Part shown: positions 34,801 through 46,800 of the stretch, piece by piece
Layout of the letters: each line of letters starts with the position of its first letter
Position numbering within the stretch: position 1 is the stretch's first letter
From: Lytechinus pictus
Taxonomy: Eukaryota; Echinodermata; Echinoidea; Temnopleuroida; Toxopneustidae
Length of the DNA: 64,000 nucleotides
Assembly (NCBI RefSeq): GCF_037042905.1
Contig: NC_087246.1
Coordinates: forward strand, 34,094,001 to 34,158,000
Reading direction: 5' to 3'
The notes under the pieces: generated by a model
What the model saw: only the letters and a program-made list of their open reading frames with translations
The model's database searches: none
Told to the model about the DNA's origin: nothing
Translations under genes and position numbers: made by a program

Positions 34801-37800
34801 ACTCACTATTTCTTTTGTTTTTTATAAGCCTGAGTCATATCGATTATTTTGAAAACCGATGTTTGACAGCTTTAATTCGATCGAACATCGATGCATCGAA
34901 ATTTGAAGGCGGGGAAAATCAAGTCATTTTTTTGGCTCCGGCCGGCCGTCGATGCATGCGCTATGCATGCACTATACATGCACTGACTGTCTGCGCTGGC
35001 CGGGTGAGCGTTGCAAAAGCAGATGACAGAGCAAAGTTCGTATGTATTTTCCATGATCACAAAACACAAAAAAGGCCGGGGAGCAATGCAGAATTCTTCC
35101 CAAAATATCTTCAACAATGATATTTGCAGATGATAACATATAAGTTTAAAATGAAACAATATTAAAGACATGAATCACGCAGAGTCGATCCGAATGATTT
35201 TCGGTCAACACGCATTCGCAGTCCAGACTCGCCCACACCACCCCTTCCGCAGCCAGCCCCGTACACTCACTCTCCCGAAACGACAGGCGTGCTTGCCAGC
35301 GCCATCTAACAAGTGCAAACAGCGGGGAGAGCGCTGTAACTTGCCTGAGATTGTGTAGTTGGATCCAAAATTAGCTCCAAATAAATTGATGGGAATAAAT
35401 ACGTAATTTTATCTGGATGGTCATTTGAATTGGTATTCAATGCTGATATAACGATTGTGAGGAAAGATTGTGGAATATGAGTTCTGGCGATGTTCGAGAC
35501 TTTATAATCCTGATAATGATAATCCATTTTTTTAGACACAAGCGCTTGTGATCGAAATAAATACGAATGTCTCGGATCGATCTCTAAATTCATATAAATT
35601 ATTATTGGATGTTAAATAATTACGATTTAATAAGATTTTATGGCCATACTAAAAATATTGACGACGTCAGCAAAGTATGTTGTGTTCATATGGAAGAATT
35701 CATTAATAGTATTATACTGGCATTATTTTTATTTTTTATTCCATCTCTGGACGTCTCTGAGCTCCAAGAAAAGAAGCACAATGCGCATGCGCATTCGATG
35801 ACGTCTGACATATTTTCCATTCATGAAATCAGAGCCCAAAGTTGGGCACAAACGAGCTTCAAATTGATGGGAAAAAAATATCAAACATAATTTTTCTCTG
35901 TTTTGTCATGTAAAATATTATTATATGGTGATATTACGATCTTCAAAAGAGTTTCTACATGTTGACAATGTTCGATAATCAATCCTGACGTGATAATTAT
36001 TTTTTTAGGCAAGTGCACTCACTCAAGTCGATCGTCATGTGATGTCCGCCATTTAAAATTGAAACGAAATACAAACGTTTCACATCAAGCTCTAAATTCA
36101 TATTAATGATTATCATATGCAAATTATTGTTAAATATTACAATTAAATCATGTTCTATGGTCATGATATTAATATTGTTCATGAAAGCAAGATTTACTTT
36201 ACGTTGATCGCGTCAATTTTCCGGCCATTTTCTGATTTGATTAAAGCACAGTACTGCGCATGCACGATCAATGGCGACTTCCATTCATAAATTCATCGTG
36301 CATAAATTATCTCGGCACGAGCAGGCGAGCCGGGCAGACGAGTAAGACTCGAACTATGATCAAAATAAACTTCAAATTAATGGTGAATAGGCATCATAAT
36401 TACACAATCGGTTTCATTTTGGGGGCAATATAAATGAAGTAAGTAGTAGTCAAGTTGGATATTACTGTTTATTTTGATGTTTGATTGTGTGAACCAAACG
36501 AATCGGCCGGCCGACATATATTTTTTTTTTTTTTCGATGCACCGATTTTGCAAAATCTGCACCGGCGTTCGATGACATCGATCGAACACCGATTTTAAAA
36601 TCGATTCGACTCAGGCTTAGTTTTTTATTGTTTGAATTATAAAATATTTCAATTTTTACGAATTTGATGATTAGGACCTCCTTGCCTGAAGCACAAAATG
36701 TTAAAATAATGGAATTCCACGTGTTCAGGGAGGAATGAAACTTCATTTCACATGACAATGACGAGAAAATCAAAATATTTCATATTTCATATAATAAAAT
36801 ACAAAAGAAATAGTGAGTGAGTGATGTCATCAGTTCCCTCATTTGCATACTGACCGAGATGTGCATATAACTGTTTTGTGAAATGAAGCGAAACTTTAAA
36901 ATGTCATAACTTTCTTATTTTACATCCGATTTTGATGAAATTTTCAGTGTTTTGCTTGTTGAATTTTTCTCTTTTTATTCAAATCAAGTTTTTGTTGGGG
37001 TGGACTTGTCCTTTAAGAAGTTCAGTGTTTTAAACTGAAGTTATTAATATGATGAATGGTTACTGTGGTTTATGGCTTCAATTATTTGTCACAACTCTGT
37101 TATATACAATGATTATGTCATATCTTTTTTATTTGTTTATATTCCAGTTTTATAATGATGATGAAGCAAGGAAATACACATCTAAGTAAGTATATTCACT
37201 GCTTAATCAGATAGAGAAGTTATGCTAAGTTTTACTTCACTTGTTCACACAACACTGAAGAAAATAGTGAAGCTGTTGATAAAACCTTTCTCCAGTCATC
37301 CTGTGTACAAGAGATTTGCACAAAGTGTGTTGCTTCATGTACATTTTTCATCCCTTATTTTCTGAGGATAAGTATTGTTGTTGGTGTATAATGAAAACAT
37401 GTTCTTTCACCAAGTCTCTTTTTTTTAAAAGCTTCCGCCGACCGTATGTGGTTGTGGAGGCGTAGTGTTTTTGGGTCGCCTGTCTGCCCCCTTTTGTTCT
37501 CTTGATAACTCACTGTTTGACGTACTGACTTCATATTTGGATCATACATTTGGGACTGACGATGAACTGCTTTGTTTTGGGGGTATGGAGGTGAGATGTT
37601 TAAGGTCTCGGAGGTCATTGTACACCTTAAAATGCATTGCACTGTTCATTTAATGACTCAAGAACCCGTTGACCGATCAACTTCATACTTTTTATCTCCT
37701 TTAATTCTATAGTTCAAGAATGATAGAGATTCAAATGACCATGTCTGAGAGAGCAATAGAACTCCTGTCTCTTCCCGAAGACACTCCTTCCTTCATTTTG

Positions 37801-40800
37801 GATATTGGGTAAGTTCCAATTGTTTAGACACCTCACCGAAAGTCCGTGCATGGTCATTCAGCATGAATCCTGTCATAAAGGCACTTTTCGGCTTTCAAGT
37901 GGGCTTACCGGCCTTTCATGCATTTGTTTTTGTCAATGTTGAAATATGAGGATTATCATTGACAGGGTTCCCAGCCCATCAGGGAAATGAGGGAAAATTA
38001 TTTTACTTTTTTCCAGTCAGGGAAAAATCGGAATTTGATAAAAATACCTCAAATCAGGGAAAAATGCCTCAAATGAGGGAAAAATAAGGGAATTTTTTTG
38101 ATCGGCCCAAAAGGAGAGAGCACGGTAGTCAGTCAGACTCTTATATTTTGTTGCATATCAAAACAACATCCATTGATTGACTGGTTATTGTGATTATGGG
38201 GTATGGTGGATGGCTTGATGGGGGAGAAGGGAGGCCATTATATGCCTGTGTAATAGCACTAATTAGTTTTACATGTACATTATTGTTTTTATACTGAAAA
38301 TACATGTAATTCACTGCAACAACTTCGAAAACATGCGAAATTGGGAACGGGTTTAAATAATTATCAGGGAATTTTCAAACTTTATCAGAGAAAAATCCGA
38401 ATTTTTTTTCTTGAAAAGCTGGGAACCCTGATTGAAACATTGTTTTGTTTTTGAAAAAACTATGAAGATTAACAATGAAACACATTTTGCGGGATTCCTG
38501 CTTGAAAGTCTAGCTCTCAATCTTGGTACATTGTCTCATTCTGCAACCAGTCAAATTCATTTAGTCTCACAGGAGACTATGGTATAACAGGCATTCTATG
38601 TAGTACTAGCTAAGATTTTGAGACGTTCATTTAATTTTTTTAGCAACCCCAGGCCCTGTAACATAGAGCTTCGTGATTGATCTTGTGTCAGATTTTGATG
38701 ATTGATCATACACAATGATCAATGCAATCAATCATGGAAACCAGCCCCACGATCAATCGCTATGCTTTATGTTACCGGGCCCAGGGTCCCGTCTTACAAA
38801 GAGTTACGATTGATCTGATCAATCACAACTATGGACGGCCAGCAATGTCAACATGTATTATGCATGTTTGTTAAATAGAATTTTCTATTCATGCATTTGT
38901 TGTTTTCTTAAAAATTTACTGTGCTTCTCTTTGTTTACAAAGGACATTGTGCAAATATTCTGTAGATAAAATTATGGTATAGATGGATTTCCATAGAGTT
39001 ACGTTTGATTGGATCAATTGTAACTCTTTGTAAGATGGGCCTTACAAAGAGTTGCGATTGATCCAATCAATCAGAACTATGGAAAGCCAGCAAAGTCAGA
39101 ACTTCAGAATTAAATATTTACCTGATAATGTGTTTTAGTGAACAATCACATTTTGTTTGAAAGAATATGTATATGTTTGGGTTATAATAATTACACCACT
39201 TTCCTACTAAACTCCCATACAGTATTATAGTCTAATAATTATTTCCCAGGCTGTATAGTTGACACTTGTTTTATTTTCTCTCGACTCAATTTTTTTTTCC
39301 ACCTTTGTAGTTGTGGTTCTGGTTTGAGTGGGGAAGCTCTGACAGAGCAAGGTCATCACTGGGTAGGAATGGATATCAGTTCAAGCATGTTAGGTAAGTT
39401 TGAATCTCTGTGCAGTTAATACAGGAACTGGTTATTTGTTATCTGTGTTCACTTCAGTTGAGGTTTCATAACCCAAAGTCAAAGCGGCACTTCACGCAGG
39501 AATCCTTTGCATCTCCTTTCTTGCTAATGACCACATTCGTCATCTAGACAATGCAATGGGGACTGTGGGGGTCGTCGCTGTGAAAGATGCATAGTGCCTA
39601 TGAGGTGGGAGCCAAAGACATATCTCTTCCATAGCAGCTTTCTTGCATTCTCCATTGTTTTGTTTATGATGAACGTTAGGATTAGTCCTGAAAAGACGTT
39701 TGCAAGATTCCAATAAGAAAGATGCGGCTCTCACTTTTGGTAAGGTGCTTTGATTTAATTTCTGTTTGAGAACGTAAAAGCACATCCAGTGTAATAGTCT
39801 AGATAATAATCATGCATTTTTTAAAAGTAAATGTGAATAAAAAAACCCAGTCAATCAAACAATAGTAGCTTTTAGTGATTATTATTAGTTTGTACAAGAA
39901 CTACTGCTGATGGGTGTTTCATAAAGCTGTTCGTAAGTTAAAGGACAAGTCCACCCCAACAAAAAGTTAATTAAAATAAAAAGAGAAAAATCCAACAAGC
40001 ATAACACTGAAAATTTCATCAAAATCGGATGTAAAATAAGAAAGTTATGACATTTTCGCTTAATTTCACAAAACAGTTAAATGCACATCCCGGTCGGTAT
40101 GTATATGAGGGAAGTGATGACATCACTCACTCACTATTTTGTATTCTATAATATGAAATATTCTAATTCTCTCCTCACTATCCTGTGAAACAAAGTTTTA
40201 TTTTTCCCTGAACATGTGGAATTACCATTGTTTAATATTTTGGTTCAGTCAAGTTTGTCCTTATTGTCAAATCTGTAAAAATTGTAATATTATATAATTC
40301 AAACAATAAAAATCAAAAGAAATAGTGAATGAGTGACCTCATCGATTCTCTCATTTGCATGTGACTAAATTGTGAATTTAACTATTTTGTGAAAAATAAG
40401 CAAAATTTAAAAATGTCATAACGTTCTTATTTTACATCCGATTTTGATAAAATTTTCAGCATTATGCTTGTCTGATTTTTTTTATTGATTTAAATCAACA
40501 TTTTTCTGAGGTGGACTTGACCTTTAAGAGCGACTTTAAGAACGACTGGTGATCCTTTCTTGAGGTAAATGGTATATACACCAAAACGTTCATTGGGGAT
40601 GATTTAGCGAGTAAGAAAGGATCACCAGTCGTTCTGAAAGTCGCTCTTAACTTACAAACAGCTTTATGAAACGGCCCCCATGGACCCTGAACTTTCTTTT
40701 TTTTGTGTTGATAGTTGTTTTTCTGCTCACCTCCCCCCCCCAAAAAAAAAAAAAGTTGATATGGGTGTTGCTCATCACCAAACAACTCATTTTTCATGAA

Positions 40801-43800
40801 GTACATTTCTATCTATTACTCTGCAACTTCATAAAGTATGTACAGTATGTCAGACCCCCTATATGTGGGACCCTCCTAAAATAATTTTTTTTTTTTTTTT
40901 CATTTTGCCTCCGACGAAGATTCTGCTAGGATCGAAAGCTTAGGCCCCTTTTTGACTTTCTAAAATAATTTGTCACTGTTCATTAGTTCATAATTATCTT
41001 AATCTGAAAATTCCATCTGGTTTATGAGTATCTTTCTTCCACCCCTGTATTATACAGTATGTATGCCTGCATATGGAGCTAGCCTGTTTAAAAATGAAAT
41101 AAAGAAAACTATAAATAAATAGTTTGTATGAAATGTTGTAAAGCTCCGATATTATCATGGCTTGAGCAGTTTAGGAAGTGAAGTAAAAAAAAAAAAAGAG
41201 AAAAGAAAATTGGGGTGAATTATTTTATGGATTTGTCCTACTGCCTTTGACAATGTCAGTTTATTTTACAGTGTATATACATCTTTCTTTTTCAGATATA
41301 GCTATAGAGAGAGAAGTCGATGGTGATGTTTGTCTGGCAGATATGGGTCAAGGCATCTTCTTCAAACCAGGGACATTTGATGGTGCAATTAGGTCAGTAT
41401 TTATACTTACAGAAACCAGCTGTATTGTGGAAAAATTCCTATTGGGAAATCTTGAGCAATAAACAAATGAACGCCCCAAAAACCAACAACAGCAAAACAA
41501 TCACATTTTCTAATGGCTACAAAACAACAATAAATTAAAAGGGAGATTTTTGGACTACAAAATGGCAAGCCTAGTTTCTCTACCAAGACTTCTCCAAAAA
41601 CAGGAGAGAAAAGAGAAGACAAACAGCCTGAAAAAAGGCGATTGACAAAAGAGGGCTTGCTCACTGTGATTGAATGGCTTTGAGGAATATATGTGGTTTG
41701 TTGTAAATACTATTGGACAATGCACCATATTAGCGGTACATTCTGGTCTGCAATATACATGTAAATCTGTCAATGATTAATTACAATAATTTACTTGACC
41801 AATAGAGCAAGAAATTCGAAATAAGAATTTGATGTAAGGATCACATCATCACAGAGCTCTTCTGATGTTTCATGTATAAAGTTTAGTTATTTTTTGCTAT
41901 TGAAAGTTAAATCAATAATTTCAACTGTATGCTTACAAAACATAAGTTTAAATTGAATTTTCAACCTTTATCATTATATCCACATTATGCAAAGTTGTGA
42001 TAAAAACATAAAGAACCCAATTACATGTTTTTTTTTTAAATATAAAATTGTGTTGGAACAAAATGGTTTAGATCAGTTTAAAATGTTTCAAAACGCATTT
42101 TGAAATCAAATGCTTCTATTGTACCAAAACTGTATTAATGTAAATAATTCTTTCTTCCATCTCCAGTATATCAGCTCTTCAGTGGCTTTGCAATGCGGAC
42201 AAAAAGTCACATCACCCTCCGAAAAGGTTATACAAATTCTTCTCGACCCTCTATGGAGCTCTGGTAAGAAATCTTGCTTTCTTTTTCTATGCCCTTGTGG
42301 TAAACTGCTGATTGGCCTACATCCACTTTGTTTTCTTCCTGTTAGCTCTCATCCCACATGGTCTTATCATTTTTCATCTTCAACCAGTTGTCTACTATCA
42401 TTTTTTCTATTTGCCATTTAGCCAATTTACCATTTTGTCTAAATTTCCAGATTTCCCTGATATCCCCTCTTGGTCTATCATGAATTAGTCTATATGGTTA
42501 GAATGGATTTGATTTATTGTTTTCTTCTGCATACATGTTTCATTACAAAACAAACATGATATATTGATTACAGGGGGGTTTCATGAATCTTAGAGAAAAA
42601 AAATGGACTAAAAATGTCATTCATAGTAAATATGATCTTCTACCAAATTTATATAACATACACAATTTGCAAAAGGATTGTCATCATAAGCAGTTTGCTT
42701 GAAAGAAAAATGACATCCCATAATTAAAACTCATTGAATTAATCATATACCTATACAGCAGAATGGATGAACTGTTTACGAACCAAATTTTTTATTAGAC
42801 AAAGTTTGAAAAAAAAGTATATGAAGTGGAAATTAGACCAACTGGGTATAAGGCAATTTAAATTTAGACAAAGTTGGTATTAGACCAAGTTCAGTGTAGA
42901 TCAAATGGCATTTAGACCAAATGGTCTATTTTCTCCAACCAAGATACTCCTGGGGAACATTTCATGAAAGGACTTGTCAGACGTTTTCTCTGACGTGTCC
43001 TGTTTTATCCGACAATTACTATAGTAACTATGCTTCTCAGCCAATCAGAATCGAGGAAAGATGTCACATCTAACTTTTTTGACAAAAATGTTGATGAAGC
43101 GCTCCCCTGGAAACCAGCAGGAGTATCTTGTTCAGAGGAAGGTCGGAGTAACTCTGTCCAGACAGGCACTGCTCCAACCTTTCCTCCGACTGGGCTTCCT
43201 CCAACCCTTCCTCCATCTAGTACAGCCTTTGTCTTAGTCTGGATAAACCAATATCTTTGGAATTTTAATCCATGCATGATAAAATTGTACTTTGACCAGG
43301 GTCCCACATCTGAACAAGGCTATTATAGAGTAACTTGACAATACTCCTTTTAAAATTTGCATGTACCCTGGAAACTTTTGAATAGACTTCCTGTCTATTC
43401 ATACATATCCCAGTGTAGTTCTGAATAGACTGTCACTATATTCTTAGTACCCTGGGTACTTCTGAATAGACTTCCTCTCTCTTCATACTGTGATGTCCTT
43501 ATTGTTGTATGGAAGTATAACTTTGTATCATTCTTTATTATATGCAAAGCTGTACGAGCTATTAGAATTGAAAGGAATGAGTAGAAGAACTTCTTAATTT
43601 TCTCCACTAAGGGGCAAGTTATGCACATTATGTACAGTATGTTTTAAAAAAATGTAGAAAGCTGGTGTGGAATAAGAAAGAAAATGTTGACAGAATTATA
43701 CTGCAATCTTCCTAGTCAATCAGTATGTAAGCAGTTAAAAAGCTCAATTTTCCTTGAAAAATCTTAATGGAAGTAGTATTGGCAAAGGAGTGTATTAGAT

Positions 43801-46800
43801 GCTGGATGTGAACATGTAATGCGATGCACGCATGAATAAAGGCATTGTGTACACTAATTGTTTGTGCGTACAATAGACTTAAATTTGTTGCGTGTACATT
43901 TTTAATGAAATGTGACTCGATCAAAGTTTGCAGCTCGATATATGCTCTGTGTATGGAACAGAGTCAAGGGACATAAATGATGAGTGACCTACCAAAGGGC
44001 ACTTGCGCACAGCACACTGACTGGCTTTCGAACCCAGGTTGTGAGACCAATGTTTGAGCAACTGAACTATTGTGCCACTTATCAGTTGTTTTTTTTCCTG
44101 AATATAAGCAATCATGAATATGACAAGAAAAAGAAAACATGTATAATGATTCTATTTCCAGTGCAGTACTTTGGACTCTTCCTTTATAAAAGCTTTTTAA
44201 CTGATGTTTATAATCATTACACTCCCTAAATAGGCAACATAATGAATCATATTTTTTATTTTTCAAACTGTGTTTGAATTTGTCATTGTTGCCAGTTTAA
44301 GGAAGGAGTGGAAGCAAGTAATCCAAACCTTAGTTTGATGTGTTTCTATGGGTTAATATTTGAATTTTTATGGGTTCGTGATGTTTATTTTGACCTTATT
44401 ATTTTCCGTTGCAGAGGAGAGGTAGTAAAGCAGTCTTCCAATTTTATCCAGAGAACCCCAGTCAGCTGGAGTTGATCACATCACAGGCAATGAGGGCAGG
44501 CTTCACAGGAGGACTGGTGGTAGATTTTCCCAACAGCACAAGAGCAAAAAAGTAATAATATTCATCCTAGTAACCTGATTCATTACCCATCAAAGTTTTT
44601 AAAGTACTTGTGGAAATTGCATCTGATCCAATTGCATATTTTCTTTAGATGCGCAAATGACCTTAGATGTGCACTTATTTATGCTTATTTTATTTTTTCT
44701 CTCCTGATATAACTAATGGGGGGGGGGGGGGTGCAGGTGAACAACTTCTCTGGGGTTTCCCCCTACTCTTAAATACAAAGAGTGCAGAGGGTTCTTTAAG
44801 TGCAGGGCTTCCTTTTAACATCATATCCGAGGGATGGAGTGTTTTCCAATGTAACATAGCCTGCATTCATGGAGCATGGGAGGGACACATTTACACACAA
44901 TGCAGGCTTCAGTCATTTGCACGGGGTAGACTTGAACCCACATCCTTTGGTTCGACAGGCATACACTGACCAAGCTAACTATTTCCCTTTCGTGAATGAT
45001 GGGCCATATAATGTTTTTAATTATTTTGTGTCTGTATTTTTTTCAGGATGTTCTTATGTTTATTTGCTGGAGTTAGTAATCCAACGCTGCCCAAGGTATG
45101 TATTATATCACATCCACATAAACATAGTGAAAGACAAACTCATTGTAATATAAATATGATATAAATATCATTGTAATATACCACTTTGTACTTGTCATGT
45201 GCACTGTTCCTCTTATAATACCAGCAACATTTGGTACCGGTACAATAAATGTCTAGATTTTATATGACTGCTCTTAAAGTTAAAGTTCTAAGCAGTTACT
45301 TTTCCAGTGAACTCAACTGTTCGATATTGAATTGTATCTATATGCATGTTCCTTTCATGTCCCCTACATGTAGCTTTTTCTTACTTAATACTTTTCCTAT
45401 ACTTTTAGCGCATAGGACATGCAATTTGCTATGTGTATGTGTGATGCACTATAAAAGAACCAAGTAATACTATATTATTACTTGATTGACCTATTATTGA
45501 AACTAGTGTACAAGTCTTTTCAAGAAGAAGAACAAGAAGGAGGAGAAGGAAGGGGGGGGGGAGAGAGAGGATCTAAGAAGGAAGGAAGGATGAGAAGATC
45601 CATAACGAGTGGAGGTGTAAAATGAGGGAAAGAAAATGAGGGGAAAGAAGGCGGATGAGAAGTTGGAGAAGATAGTGGAAGGAGAGGGAACAGAAGTGGG
45701 ATAGTGATGATGATGCTATTAACAATTATGATGGTGATGATGTTATGTTATGATGACGATGACTGATAAAGATTGTTATGATGAATCTGTCTTTGTTCTA
45801 AAGGCTCTTGGTACAGGTAACGACAGAGGTGTCCCTACCCAGGCATCCTTCACAGATTCTCGTATGCGGTATAGAAACATGAAGGGAAAGAGTGTAAAGA
45901 AGAGTAGAGAATGGATCAAGGAGAAGAAAGAACGAAGGAGGCGACAAGGAAAAGGGTCAGTTTTTGCTAATCGGTGTCATCCTGAATATGAATCTTCAAT
46001 TCCTTTAGTTCCAATATTTATTTCTGGCTTTCCTTATTTTTTTTCATGGCTGTACGCAAATTTTTTACATACATACAATTTTTCGAAAAAGGTGATAGAG
46101 AGCGAAGTGACCGAGCTTGTCATTTGGGCGCTTTTGCATTTTCAAACAGAAATTGAAGGATTGCGTGCTTACTTTTAATGAGTTTTGTGAAAAGTTTCAG
46201 TAAAAGAAATTTAAGTATTTAAAAGTTCTGGGAGGGGGGCAACTGTTGCTCATTTTTATTGATTATTGAATTAATTTGTTTATTTTCTTTAGTTTTTTTA
46301 TTCATTTATCTATTCATTCACTTATTTATTTATCATTTATTAATTCATTCATTCATTAATTCATCCATTCATTCATTTATTCATTTTTTTTTGTGGGGGT
46401 GGTGCATGCAAGTTTGGCTTATCTATCAGATCAATTGTCTATAATTGTAGGATATTTGCATGTGATGATAGAAAAAAGAAGGATCCTTTCACCCCCCAAA
46501 AATATTTTTAAGGTATTTCAATTAAAATTTGTTTTGAATTATTCTTCCACCTTCATGTCCAACATATCTCCTCAAAGCAATTCTATATTTGGACATGACA
46601 CTGAGCTTTCTCATTGACAGCCATTAAATCATCTTGGCTGCTCTGATATTTAATGTGTAGTGATTTTATTTTCAAATCATAGCAGTGTAGACCACTTTCA
46701 ATTACAGTCTGTTCTTGCAACAACTTTCTCCATCCCTTTAATTATTATTTACTCAGCACTCTTTGCATACATTTAATCAAATATTGTAATCTAGAATCAC

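Noticed and set aside
34815..35593. Frames of about 100 codons near 35 kb
   Set aside because: Inside a hAT element, on both strands, without splice-supported structure or recognised domain.
43005..43338. Overlapping 100-codon frames on both strands
   Set aside because: Lie mostly in a short MITE and adjoining repeat; no domain.
43995..44983. Two functional tRNA genes
   Set aside because: Only A/B-box-like heads; stems do not all pair, so SINE fragments are more likely.
45956..46178. Extension of BUD23 exon 9 to an in-frame stop
   Set aside because: Homology stops at the donor and resumes at 48934 with the conserved VRPD..YTGRKR tail.
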